64,000 nucleotides of DNA from Bacteroidetes bacterium UBA6221 (lineage in GTDB: Bacteria; Bacteroidota; Bacteroidia; Chitinophagales; Chitinophagaceae), in assembly GCA_002421685.1 (NCBI GenBank), contig DISB01000016.1:323775-387774 (forward strand), given 5' to 3'. Positions within the stretch are counted from its first letter, which is position 1, and each line of letters starts with the position of its first letter. Of the stretch, positions 51,785-63,700 are shown one piece after another. The notes under the pieces are model-generated. The model searched no databases and was not told the DNA's origin. It saw only the letters and a list, made by a program, of their open reading frames with translations. The position numbers were made by a program, and so were the translations under genes.

Positions 51785-51798
51785 GTTTGTATAATAAA

Positions 51799-51829
51799 AT
51801 CAGCCGCTATCTGTATGATAGCGGCTGAT
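51799..51829 (-). terminator. Terminator behind rpmI-rplT
   Basis: The 13-bp stem ATCAGCCGCTATC (51799-51811) against GATAGCGGCTGAT (51817-51829) has a 5-base loop. On the minus strand it is followed by TTTTATTATA, so it terminates rplT. Confidence 0.85.
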
Positions 51830-51849
51830 GTATTAAACTTTTACAAAGA

Positions 51850-52194
51850 TTATTTTACTTCTGCAACCAGCTTTTTGAAAGATTCCGGCTCGTTCATAGC
51901 CAGGTCGGCCAGTACTTTGCGGTTCAGGTCTATGCCCTTGGCGCTCAGTTTGCCCATAAACTGTGAGTAGCTCATACCTTCTTCGCGAACGGCAGCATTG
52001 ATACGTGCTATCCACAAAGTGCGGTAATCGCGCTTTTTCAGCTTGCGGCCTACATATTTGTAGCCCAAACCTTTTTCCAATACGTTCTTGGCAACGGTAT
52101 ATACGTTTTTACGCTTACCGTAGAAGCCCTTAGCTTGCTTCAGTATCTTTTTCCTCTTCGCACGGGATGCAACTGCATTAACTGAACGTGGCAT
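51850..52194 (-). CDS. rplT: 50S ribosomal protein L20
   Basis: A 114-residue ribosomal protein that binds 23S rRNA early in assembly. The N terminus MPRSVNAVASRAKRKKILK and the segment ALWIARINAAVREEGM-like text (here RTLWIARINAAVREEGMSY) are diagnostic. It is 32 bases behind rpmI on the same transcript. L20 represses its own operon in E. coli; no such leader structure was recognised here. Confidence 0.97.
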   Translation of the reverse strand: MPRSVNAVASRAKRKKILKQAKGFYGKRKNVYTVAKNVLEKGLGYKYVGRKLKKRDYRTLWIARINAAVREEGMSYSQFMGKLSAKGIDLNRKVLADLAMNEPESFKKLVAEVK

Positions 52195-52226
52195 ATCTTA
52201 AATATTTTTCTTCTTTAATAATCAAA

Positions 52227-52424
52227 TTAACGTAAACCCAACATGCGCTTCACCAGGTTCTCATTGGCAGGATGCACAAATGCAGCCTGGCGCAGGTGAC
52301 GCTTGCGTTTAGTTGTTTTTTTAGTCAACAAGTGGCTTTTAAAAGCCTTATATCTGCGTATCTTCCCTGTGGCAGTCAACTTGAAAGTCTTTTTCGCCCT
52401 GGAATGTGTCTTAACCTTCGGCAT
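52227..52424 (-). CDS. rpmI: 50S ribosomal protein L35
   Basis: A 65-residue basic ribosomal protein. MPKVKTHSRAKKTFKLTATG and the middle KSHLLTKKTTKRKRHLR are typical of L35. It is the first gene of the unit; infC, which usually lies upstream, is not here. A minus-strand TACCTTTG box (52444-52451) stands 19 bases before the start. Confidence 0.96.
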   Translation of the reverse strand: MPKVKTHSRAKKTFKLTATGKIRRYKAFKSHLLTKKTTKRKRHLRQAAFVHPANENLVKRMLGLR

Positions 52425-52443
52425 GGTCTAAATTTTGGGATGG

Positions 52444-52451
52444 CAAAGGTA
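52444..52451 (-). promoter_or_regulatory. Bacteroidota -7 box for rpmI-rplT
   Basis: TACCTTTG on the minus strand, 19 bases before the rpmI ATG, confirms that rpmI is promoter-proximal and not cotranscribed with infC. Confidence 0.6.
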
Positions 52452-52608
52452 ACACAAATAATAATTCTTCCAAAAATAAATTGGGGCCGGATTACGGATA
52501 CCAGGTCCGGCATTTTGTACAATAGTTTTCAGATATGTAATACACCTTAACCGCTATCCCAAATAATTCTATTATTTTTAGCCTCAGAAAACAGGATTTT
52601 AGCCACTT

Positions 52609-53151
52609 ATGCCGATATTAAGATTCAGAGTTTATTGGGAAGAAGATGACCAGGTGTACCGGGATATTGAGATAAAACCGGCGCAATCGTTCCTGGAGCT
52701 GCACAAAGCCATAGTAGCTGCATGGGAGTTTGACGGCAAACACCCTGCGTCTTTCTGGGAAAGTAACGAACGCTGGGAACGTGGCCTGGAGCTGAACTCC
52801 GAGGTACTGGTCAACAAAAAGGGCGCACCGGCGCTCTCCATGTCCCGCACACCGGTTTCGGCGCTCACATCTACACCTGATCACAAATTCGTATATGAAT
52901 ACGACCCGCAGAAGAAATGGACCTTTATGGTGGAACTGATAGGTGTAAAACCCGATGAAGACCCCAGGCAGACTTATCCTTATGTATTTCGAAAAGAAGG
53001 GGTTGGCCCAGCGCAGTATGGTGTAAAGGGTGTAAACCTGGATAAACTACTGGAAATAGAGGAAAAATACGACCTCGGCGCCGATGCCGAAGGCTTTGGC
53101 AGCGAAGGGGAAGACCTGCCCCCGGTAGAGGACAACGGGGTGGAGGAATAA
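52609..53151 (+). CDS. Plasmid pRiA4b ORF-3-like protein
   Basis: A 180-residue cytosolic protein. The pattern FRVYWEEDDQVYRDIEI, SFLELHKAIVAAWEFDGKHPASF and KFVYEYDPQKKWTFMVELI fits the pRiA4b ORF-3 family, a small ubiquitin-like-fold group first noted on a plasmid and common on chromosomes; its function is unknown. The C terminus is acidic (about 165-180). It ends 6 bases before the miaA start, so the pair is probably one operon, which is a common pairing in Bacteroidota as far as I recall. Confidence 0.75.
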   Translation: MPILRFRVYWEEDDQVYRDIEIKPAQSFLELHKAIVAAWEFDGKHPASFWESNERWERGLELNSEVLVNKKGAPALSMSRTPVSALTSTPDHKFVYEYDPQKKWTFMVELIGVKPDEDPRQTYPYVFRKEGVGPAQYGVKGVNLDKLLEIEEKYDLGADAEGFGSEGEDLPPVEDNGVEE

Positions 53152-53157
53152 GGTGTT

Positions 53158-54060
53158 TTGATACCGGCTAAGCATACAGTATATATAATTGCAGGCCCCA
53201 CGGCAGTGGGTAAAACCGCCGTTGCCATAGAGCTGGCAAAACGGCTGGGCACGTCAATAATCTCCGCCGACAGCCGCCAGTGCTACCGCGAAATGACCAT
53301 CGGTACAGCCAAGCCGGCAGCCGCGGAACTGAAACAGGTACACCACTATTTCATCAACAGCCATTCTGTAACTGAACATCTGACGACTGCCGATTTTGAA
53401 CGACTGGCTTTAGGGTATTTGCAGGAAATATTTAAGGACAGTGATACTGCGGTGGTATGCGGAGGCACCGGTCTTTACATCAAATCACTTTGCGAGGGTA
53501 TAGACCATATGCCGGATGTAGACGAATCTATTGAACAGGAAGTAAACCGGCAATACGAGGCGCATGGGGTAGCATGGTTGCAAAATGCCATCCAAGCAGA
53601 AGACCCGGAATTTTATAATACCGGCGAAATACAAAATCCTGTGAGGATGATAAGGGCCTTGTCCTTTGTGCGCAGCACGGGCAGGAGTATTATGTTTTAC
53701 CGCAGAGGCACAAAGGCGCAGCGGCCTTTCAGGATTGTAAGGGTTGCATTAAACCTGCAACGCGAAGTGCTGTATGAGCGTATCGACCGCAGAGTGGACA
53801 TAATGATGAAGCAGGGATTGCTGGAAGAAGCAAAAAGCATATACCACCTGAAGCACCTGAAAAACCTGCAGACGGTAGGCTATTCCGAACTATTCGACCA
53901 TATAGAGGGCAAATACACCCTTGAGCAGGCAATAGATAAAATCAAACAACACACCCGCAATTACGCCAAACGACAACTCACCTGGTTCAGAAAAGACAAA
54001 GAATTTCATTGGCTGGAAGCAGATGCACCGGATATTGTTGACAGGATATTGAACTGGTGA
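53158..54060 (+). CDS. miaA: tRNA dimethylallyltransferase
   Basis: A 300-residue enzyme that adds a dimethylallyl group to A37 of UNN-decoding tRNAs. The P-loop GPTAVGKT (13-20), SADSRQCYREMTIGTAKP (36-53) and VCGGTGLYIKSL (near 100) are diagnostic, with the tRNA-binding KQHTRNYAKRQLTWFRKD near the C terminus. The frame has no ATG near the family start; TTG at 53158, 6 bases behind the previous stop, is the best choice because it leaves 12 residues before the P-loop as usual. Confidence 0.94.
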   Translation: MIPAKHTVYIIAGPTAVGKTAVAIELAKRLGTSIISADSRQCYREMTIGTAKPAAAELKQVHHYFINSHSVTEHLTTADFERLALGYLQEIFKDSDTAVVCGGTGLYIKSLCEGIDHMPDVDESIEQEVNRQYEAHGVAWLQNAIQAEDPEFYNTGEIQNPVRMIRALSFVRSTGRSIMFYRRGTKAQRPFRIVRVALNLQREVLYERIDRRVDIMMKQGLLEEAKSIYHLKHLKNLQTVGYSELFDHIEGKYTLEQAIDKIKQHTRNYAKRQLTWFRKDKEFHWLEADAPDIVDRILNW

Positions 54061-54490
54061 TATTAATAAATTCACTTAACGGATAATTTTAAGTAAACGC
54101 ATTTACAATTCTTTTAAATACTATATTTTAATAGAACAGTATGAATAATGTAGCCTTAATATTAGCGATATCGACTTTCATTTCTGTCCTGGCATTATAG
54201 AAAACGTTGCTGTAAATGCTGGGGACAAAGCGGCAATACCGTATGTAAATTTACGTAAAATTGTTGTATTATAAAAATACACAGCATTCTACTTTGCAGA
54301 GAATTCTCGTAGTCTACTAACAGGATAGTAATCTTATATAATAATGTTTTGGTAGGGGTCGACTCCAACAATAGGGAAACCTAGCATAATCTTCACCTAA
54401 ACCACAACAAAATGGCTTGTTATTTATTATTCTAATATACTAACGAAACTACCGAAAAGCAGGAATTCTATAATTAGTTCAGCCAAAGCC
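54061..54490. other. 430-base AT-rich intergenic region
   Basis: It lies between the convergent miaA and the 89-codon gene. It holds a possible 19-codon hydrophobic micro-ORF (54141-54200) and otherwise no recognised gene, repeat or strong terminator. The composition changes sharply here, from the balanced miaA to strongly AT-rich sequence, and marks the left border of the accessory RHS region. Confidence 0.6.
54141..54200 (+). CDS. Possible hydrophobic micropeptide
   Basis: An ATG-started frame of 19 codons and a TAG stop that would encode a single hydrophobic helix (MNNVALILAISTF...). No ribosome or promoter evidence beyond AT-rich sequence; such short frames arise by chance. Listed because the entire peptide looks like one membrane helix. 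Confidence 0.15.
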   Translation: MNNVALILAISTFISVLAL

Positions 54491-54760
54491 TTATCTTAAT
54501 AATATAAAAGCAAGGTTAACAGCAAAACCTATTGCAATGCAGTAACCTGATATTATAAGAGAAATGTTCCTAATTTTCTTTATTGGAACATCCTTTTCCT
54601 TAACTTTTTTATCATAATATGTAAGTAATCCTAAATTGATCTTCAAATAGGGGTAATCGTCATAATTATTTGAAACTTCTAAATAGTAAAACAATGTTAT
54701 TTGCACTACCGTAGATAGCATAAATAATGATGCAATTACCCCACCAATAACATATATCAT
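54491..54760 (-). CDS. Small two-helix membrane protein behind the RHS gene (candidate immunity protein)
   Basis: An 89-residue protein with hydrophobic helices at about 4-26 and 66-88 and a charged loop (YYDKKVKEKDVPIKKIR) between. It is a paralogue of the 93-residue protein at 29040 (37 identities over 89 positions by hand). The gene starts 35 bases after the stop of the giant RHS gene on the same strand. In polymorphic toxin loci the small gene directly behind an RHS gene is usually the immunity gene, and a two-helix membrane protein would suit a toxin acting in the membrane or periplasm. No known immunity family was recognised, so this stays a hypothesis. Confidence 0.65.
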   Translation of the reverse strand: MIYVIGGVIASLFMLSTVVQITLFYYLEVSNNYDDYPYLKINLGLLTYYDKKVKEKDVPIKKIRNISLIISGYCIAIGFAVNLAFILLR

Positions 54761-54795
54761 GTAGCCACCTATATTAATTATTAAATGACATGGTT

Positions 54796-57700
54796 TTAAG
54801 GTTTAGATTTAGGTGCAGCCTCCTCAAAGTCCCCAGGGTCTGTATTATCATAGCTTCCAAACTTCAAAAATCCCTCAGCTTGGACATTTAAACCCAAACC
54901 AAGCTTCGACCCAATACTTAAACCATGCTTCCTTATTTTTGTTCTTGCATTAAAGTCTTTCTCATCGCTTATCTGATAGGAAATCCCCGGTATTCCCACT
55001 GAAAATAATGTAGTTGTTTCTACTTTTCTTTCGAAACCGTTTTCATCAACATATTCTTTTCTCTCAAACCCTCCTCCAAGAAATAGGTCCCCATAAAGTG
55101 TGGTAGTAAACAAACGGGAATGCCCATCCGTGTTCCTGGACATACCTTCAACGTTCACTGCTTCAGTTCCCAAATTAAACCCTAAAACTGGTGTTTCTTT
55201 ATATGCTCCACCTACCGAAAGACTTTTAAACCCAAAATGGAGTGATGGGCCAGCAGCTATACGGGCTGAACCCTGAATACCCATACCATAGTCTTCTGTT
55301 TGTGGTATGTATTTGTACTTTGATTCTGTCTTCGATGCAGTTTGAGATTGTGGTGTTTGGGCTGCTTGTTTTTGAATATCGCGAGAAATCCTTAACTGAA
55401 CTACACTAATTCCATAATAAGCCGCTTCTGCCTTATCAGAAATAAACTCTAAACCTTCTAAATCTTTACCATCTATCACTCTATTCTCAGCAAAAGCATA
55501 TGTACTGTTCCATGGATAAGACGCAGCTAAAGGATCAACACTCCAGAACCTTGCAATCCTGGTATCGTATTCCCTGAATTTGTACTGGTAATGTACATTA
55601 TACTTGCCCAGGTCTGCAGACTTTGATTTGTATATATCCTGCTCAGCCCTTTGAGTGTTATAGCCATATTTACCGGGGTTGTCGTTATTCAGTATACGGC
55701 CAGGCATCTTCATGCCAAAAGGGTAATAATCGCTGACATCGGCCAGGTTGGGCTGCCAGTAGTCATACAAAGTGTCGCCGGAATTGGCCAGGTGCCCGCT
55801 TTTTCGGTCCTGTAGAGATACCAGCACATTACCGAGATGGTCCGTAATATGGAAGTGTTTCACACCTATTTTACGGCCTGTGTAGCGTTCACCACTATAC
55901 ATATTGCCCCAGGGCTCGGATGCACCGGGGTATGTAAATACCAGGTCACCCAATCCCCTGCTATACCAGGGAATACGGGTAGTCAGTGCCCGATGTGGAG
56001 GCACATCTGGGTCATGGTGATAAGTATTCATTATACTGTCTGCAAGCCCATAGTTTTTCACGGCAAGTTTATCAGAGCCATAAATATGGTGCTCCGCCAG
56101 CATCAACGTATCTTCAGCCAGGGGCACATAACCGGGGCCATAAGCCGTGAGTTGGCCAAGCGTGCTATGTTGCACAATTGCTTCAGCATAAGCAATGGGG
56201 TCTATACCTTCGGTATTGCAAATAGCTTTATCCAGTGTTGCAGCCGGGTCAGACGCATTGTTTACAAAATCAGTCAACACAACTCCTTTTAAGGCATTGT
56301 ACAGTATAGTCAATTGTTCCAGCAATGTAACGTTATTATTGAGCAATGTAGGGCCATTAATCCACTGGTTGAAGAAGTCGAACACAGGGCCGGGGTGATT
56401 AGTATTGTACAGCGCGTTCAGAATCGCCTCTTCGAACACGGTAAACGGCCCTATGCTGTTAGGTGTAGGAGTCCTGAGGTTAGGTGATGAAAAAATAACA
56501 GGGTCAAATACAACCGCGTTCAGGAAATTCGCCGACATATTTTTGGGAGGCGGTTCATTATTAACAATTTGCAGTATCCTGTTTATGGCTTGTATTTCCT
56601 GGCCAGGCATCTGGCTTTCAATAGATGCAACATATGTTGCCATGTTAGTTGAATACGCCCCGCCAAGTCCTACATCAGTCCACAAGTCCTGAAGTTCTGT
56701 AGGGCCCATTGTTTTAAAATAATGTTCAAATAGTTTCATGCGTTCACCTGAATAATCGAATATCTGATCCAGGAAAGGCATGAGGTTGCTATTCATCAGA
56801 GCAGCGGCAAACAGGTGCTCTGAGCTTTGCCCTACAGTCATATTCATGTCGAAAACCGCCATGTCATCCAGGTAATCAACCGTTGCGAACAGCAGCCTGT
56901 GGAATACATCATTATCGTGCTGCATGTAGAAACCAGCGCCATAAGAGCCGGTAATATTAACCGCCCATGCATTTTCATTGGCTATTGCCAGGTCAATAAA
57001 GTTGGTGGCGAAGCTGCCATATATGTCTACGTTATCCAGGATGAACTGTATAAAATCCGGTTCGCCGTACAAACCTTCATTGGCTTTTTTGATATACATG
57101 CATGGTGAAAGGTTGGTCTTTATATTGTAAGCAGTAAGGAGATTCCCTGAAGCATCGTACACATAATACTCGCCTTTATTTACAATCAGTTCCGCGCTTA
57201 CAGTATCTATCACGTCTTTGCGCACCCTGTTGCCCAATCCGTCGTAATCATAATGTATGATAGTATTGGTAACAGTGTCTACGATATCGGTAATCTTGCC
57301 CAGGTGGTTCCATGAAACTTTCTGATTACCATAGTAATTACGTACCATATTCCCGGTATTGTCATATTCGTAATTGATACTGTTAGCAGGTGTGTAAGGC
57401 TCCTGTTCCAGGTCGTGCGGAGCAGAAGTGTACCCGGCAATATTTTCATCAACTATATTCAGCCTGTTGGTACCCGATTCATAAGTATAGGTGAGACTAT
57501 CCATATGATAGCTATAGTTATCATACCTGTTTAGTTCGGTTATATTACCGAGGGCATCATAATTATAGGTGTTTTTGAAAATATTGGACGGACTTGCAAC
57601 TGACAAAAGGTCTTCGTCTACTTCAGCATATGCGGCTAACTTCAACCGCTGAACCTGGTCGTAACGGTAGTCGCGCTGGAGATTACCTACGGTATTCAAC

Positions 57701-60700
57701 GATAGCGTTTGCCTGGGGATGTTGCCATTGTACATGCTCTTATTACCTTCGGGCAAGTACGTAGCAGCCACTGTGTTATCAATCGGCCTGTAATCATTAT
57801 TATAATAATTAAGCGCCATGGCCATAACATCCCTTGCATAACTCAGGTCTCCGGGCAGGCCGTTTTGGCCCATATCTTTGTCGGGCCTTAAAATGTCGCC
57901 GTTTACGGCTTTCAACCATCCCTGTATAGTGTACGCATAGTCGAGGCTTTGCAACTGGTCGTCACCCAGCTTCAGGTTTGCCAGCGGGCCGTGCTTATAG
58001 TAAGTATATTCCGCATCACGGTTCCATATCATACCGTCGTTACTGGTATATACTTCTTTTACGCGGTTATCAGCATCGTAAACATATTTATGATAGAACT
58101 GGTCTGCCCCGCCCCTGTTATAGGTAAGCATATTTACCTTGCCGCTCACCTGGTCATAATCATAGTCTACACGTTTGTATTTCTGTTTAATGCCAATCAG
58201 CCTGCTGGAACTATATGTTACTGTTTTAACATTGCCCTGCATATCGTAACTGTAATAAATGCCAAAGTACGGCTCCACAAAAGGTGTCCAGAGATCGGTA
58301 CTTTTAGATTCGTAGTATGTAATGGCTGATACCCTGCCCAGCAGGTTTTCCTGCCTGCTCAATGTATAACCACTCTGAACACTCAAGTCAAGCGGCTCCT
58401 CGTCATAGTAAGTGCGCACAACTTCTTCTCTGTTTTGATTGCGTATATATACCAGCATGTCGTATGCGGAATATTCAGTTGCATTGGTAATATAAGGGCA
58501 ACCGGAACTGCAATCGATTTCCACCTGGCCGGTCTCCACTACCCTGCCCTGGTTGTCGTATAGAGTATAAGAGTATTTGTCGTCCACCTGTTGCTTGCTA
58601 TTCTGGGAGAACACTACCCTACCGGCCCTGTCATAATAGAACCTGGTGATACCTCCGTCCGGTGTTTCCTGGGAAACGGGTTTGTTCGAGGAATTATAAT
58701 GATATACCGTCTCTTTTTCAACAGCAAAGGGATTGCTGCCGGTAGGAGGCGGCACAGTCTTAACAAGGTTACCTGCCAGGTCATGATAATATCTCATTAT
58801 ATGGTTCTTCTGCGCCTGGGTACAAAGCCTCAGAGAGTCGTTGGCATTGTTTACCAGGAACGAAAGCATATCATCAGTTATAGCATTTGTTGTGGAGTCA
58901 TAATACTGCAGGTACCTTATTTTCCCTGCATGAATTGCATCCTGCAACATCCAGTATTCGCAGTCTATCTTATCCAGGCAATGGTCCAGGCCGGGCTGTG
59001 TATGCAGAATCACATTTTCCACTTTGCGCCCGTAGCCAACAACGAAATCAGCATAACCACGACATTCAAACGCAACGGAGCTGATAGAAGGGAAGTGCAT
59101 GTAAGCCGTAAACATGTAAATGCTATCAACACCGGGACCTATTTTTATTGAGTCGAGATCCAGCATGTGGATATCAAAAATCGGATTTTCAGGCGGTGCC
59201 AGGTATACATTGTACATCACGTTATTATTATCGAAGTACCGGTACCAATGTACACCATTCGCTTTCCTGAATACGGTAAGTGATGTGTCAGAATTATATA
59301 CTGCAAGGTCGTCTTCTTCCAGGAACAGTTGGTCTGTACTTAAAACACTTTGTACACCTGTGAGAATTGTATTTTCAAGTAAGGTCTGGCCCCAATGCCC
59401 GCTTTGCGCACCATTATACACATAAAGGTCGGTTTTGCGTTTTGAGCAATTCGCATCCTTATAGCTTAATGTATTACCTGCATAAGCGGTAATTCTTTGC
59501 TTAAGGTTTGAAGTGCTGATTGAATCGATGATGGCGTCTCCCGTAATAGCAGTAAGGCCACTGATATAATTAAGATAATCCTGCTTATCCGAAGTAGCAT
59601 AATCCGCGCTCCTGAACACCGCTATGTCCGGCGAAGTAAATGAACCTACACATTGCTGGGTATAAGTTGACAATCCCTCCACCATGTCTGCATGCTGTTT
59701 TGGTGTGGAGTAGCTACCGCTGAAAGCATACATATTATAAGCGTATTGCTTGTTATTAATGTAAACCGTAACAGCGTTAGAGCTGTATGGCGTCATATAT
59801 GTGGACAGCGATGTGCCGGGGGAACAGCTTGTTCTATCGAATACTGTAAGAGGCTTATCGGACAAATAAGTGAAATTACCGGGAGCTACAAGGCTTGCAA
59901 TAAAGTTCTTATATGCCAATAATGAATTATCAGGAACCGTGCTGAGGTCGATACCAAATTTGGTTTGACCATTTCCATATAAAATTCTTGATTCAATGAT
60001 ATTGCGTGTTGTATAACCTTTGATAGCCTGTATAAAGGTGGCTGTATCTGTGGTACATGTCACTTCTATAGTGGCAAAATGGTTCTTCAGTTCCGTAAGA
60101 TCGGTAACCGCGCAACCTGCCATTAATGCATTATAATCAGCATAGCTGTGATTTTTGCGGAATTTGTAATTCAAGTAATTGGTTATAGTTGTTTGGTATA
60201 ACGGATGATTAAAAGCATCATCATAACCATAGGTAGCTTTGTCAGATTTGAAATCGTCAATAGCGTTCTTTATATCTATGCATGTAATGGCGCCGGCTAT
60301 AGATTCGTCTGAAACGGGTTCCATTATATTAATGCCATTGCTCCACACATAATACCTGTTAGTAGTACCGCCACCATTTATATACATATCCACCACTGCC
60401 GAACTTCTTGCCACATAACCAATATACGCTGCTTCGTTATCTTCGTTAATACATGATACAGCATCGGTTTGTACAGATGAAGCGCCATCGAGATAAGGCG
60501 AAGAACTGTACTTCTTTTTAATATATAACTTAACAGTATCACTACTGCTTGCAGAATATATTTTCAGCTTTATGTATTTCTTTACTACAATATTTGTAGG
60601 GTTGCCCGGCTCAGGATACCGGATGGTATCTATAAATCCTTTGACAAATACTGAAGCAGAGGAAGAGATACCCAGTTCTGCCGCAATTTTATTTTCATAC

Positions 60701-63700
60701 ACATTAGTACTGCTAAGATTAAACGTATAAGCACTGCTACCCGTAAGTATGGCATTTTTAATGGCACTTTCTATCTCTGTACGATTTAGCAAATCTTTTA
60801 TTCCGGTATATATATCCGCCTTGGCGCAAACAAAAGGCACTTCTTTTTCACTTGCAAAATCATAAGTAGTATAGCCAAACAAGAACGGATGACAGAGGTC
60901 GTTTAATGATAAGTTAGCACCCGATGGATTCGTGATTGCATTTATAACCACCTGGGGGGTAAGGGCAGCAAAGCCATTGGAAATACAATATGCATTAATC
61001 TCAGAACGAATGTCATTCAATTTAGAACCAACGGTGGTACAGTTATTCAGCTTATCCATTACGAAGTCCATCATTGCACCCACTTCTGCAACTCTCCAAC
61101 TGTCTGCAGAGTCCTGTATTTGAACTGGTGGAGGATTGAGGCTTGAATGATCAGAGTTAGGGTCGTTTACATCTGTATATACGTCTTTTATCCATTGAGG
61201 CACATCGGCAGAATCTAACAAAGGGTATAATACTGATGTGTCCTGTATATTAGGCGGATAAGGATCAAATACGGGTGTGCCGGTAAGCCATATATAAGCA
61301 TCCTCACCATCCCAGCCTATACGGGGGCAAAAACAATTATACTTTGCATACCCTGCATCCCAAAAGGCTTCTTTTTCGTCATAAATAGATGCGATATACT
61401 TTGACCTATTCATGAGGTAGAATGACTTCAACAACTCATAATACGCCTGTTTAACATTATCATCAATAAATGTCATATTGAGTATTTGCTGTGCATACAA
61501 AAATTTCGCTACAGCCACTTCTTCTTCCATATTGCCTGCATGGGCGTAAGCCAACTCTATTGCGATAGAATCGATACGTTTATTATAATTTACAAAACGA
61601 ATCAACTTATCTTTAATAAGCGGCTTATCAGTTGATGATGCATTTTTATAAACCGGGTCGTTAGCTAATATAGAATCGAGGATAAAACGATTATTATACT
61701 CCGCTTGCAGAAAGGTTGTGTAACCTCTCAGCTCATTCTCATACTCCTCCAGGCTACCGTCACAAAGCAACAGCTTACAATATTCAGGGTGCAAAGGCAG
61801 TAATGCTTCAGCAATGGTATCATTAAATATGTAAATAAATGTATCTAAAGACAAACACTCAAGGTTAGTGTACTGCACACCATTTTTCCAAACAGAAGCT
61901 GGCAGGTGTACTAAGCCAGATGTGTCCTGGTATGGATGAACATAATAAAGTGGATAATCCGGAAAGGTTCTATAACTACAGGAGTTGTTTTGAGGATAAC
62001 CTTGAACACCAAAATCCATAGCACGGAATATTGAATTACTATCAGCTTTATCCGCCCGAAAAGACCTACTACTTGGACCATAACTATTCATAGTTGAATT
62101 AGCCCAACCACCATTGGCCATATATTCTGCTACACTGCCATACATGCCATACTTACCGCCGGGAGATAGGTCGTCCATCATTTGCCTTTTTTTGGCGGCG
62201 CAAGGATTAGTAGTATCTGCATACTTCAAATCTTTACAAGGAAATTCTGCCGCCACTACGGTCTTCCTTACAAAATAATGTTCATCATTATAACAATCCG
62301 GCTCGTTATCCTTTACAAACTGGCGGACAGTATTATTTATCTCCGGACGTGAAAAACTCAACGTTTTACTTGCCAGGTATTTCCCTTTCTGCAGCCAGCT
62401 TTGTACAGCCGCCCCGGACAAGTCCATAGCTACATTGCTGTTTAACACGCTATCACTACCTATAACACCTGATGTGGCCGGTATCTGCGGTGCTCCACAA
62501 TCGTCCGTTGCAGAATATATATAGTATGCTTTCGCCCACAGGTACTTACCATTGCACCCTGTTCTATACGCAGGAATATTTACTTTATATTGCAGGCTAT
62601 ATATACCATTTTTTTCACCATAAAAAGGGCTTTCAATAAAAAGAGAGTTGGAGGTTTTATTCTGATCAGAAAAAGCGATAGAGAAACAATCAGCAAAACC
62701 TGTATCGTAATCAGGCAATACATCAATAGGTGTTTCCAGGGTATCTGGTATGCCGATAAGGCCTGATGCTATAGTCTGGCCTTTAGGATTATGAATTGTA
62801 AAGCTTGTCTGGCCATTCGGGTCTGTTATTACCTGCTTCGGATAATGTACAAAATTACCGGCTTCACCACTAAACAGGCTATTCAACTCAGACTGAGTCG
62901 CCCTCACATATTCGTAACGTGTGCCATGGCCGTTCCACAGTTGGTTTTCATAACCAGCACCACCTTGCCACAGCAACAAGTTGTCAGGAGAATAAACACT
63001 TTGAATAAAGGGATAGCCTTTTGCATCAGGTACGAACCGCTCGTAAATACCTTTATCAGGATTGAGTGGTGAATAATACTTTTTAGCCCATGCCGAATTG
63101 GACAGCGGTGCTATTGAATCAGGCGTGGAGCAGGAGAGGTTATCAAAATCATTACTTCTGTACGGATTACCAGTGGTTTCGTGCAAAGTCACATCAGGGT
63201 TATAATATAAAGCACCTTGCTTAATTGGTATGGGTAAGGTCTGAATAGAAGCCCTACCTTCCTTATCGTATATCTTGTCAACGGCTAGAACATAATCAAT
63301 ATCGGTATTTATTTTTGTTTGAGATTGCCTGTCCCTGAGCGTACCGTCGAAATAATTGATGACATGTTTATATTTACCCTCTTCAGCAAAGTTGATTGTG
63401 TATTGCCAGTTAAGACTATCGCTGTTATGCGGGGTTGAAATAAAATAGGCATGGCATTGATGACTCAGGTTTACCGTACCGGCATCCTGTAAATTCCAAC
63501 CACCGTAAATTGCTGTTTTATAATCGTTAGAATAATCAGGCCTTATAGCCCTAACCCTATATATTATCGCTCCATGCTCATATATTAACGGGATGTCAAA
63601 AGAATTTTCAGTAAGCCTTACCCGTGTGCTATTTTTTTTAAAATCGTATGCTACATTACTGCTAGCGCCAAAGGAATATCCGGGAGTTCCGGCAACTCCA

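Noticed and set aside
52609..53151. Mobile element because of the pRiA4b plasmid name
   Set aside because: The family is widespread on chromosomes; there is no transposase, terminal repeat or composition change, and it is tightly linked to miaA.
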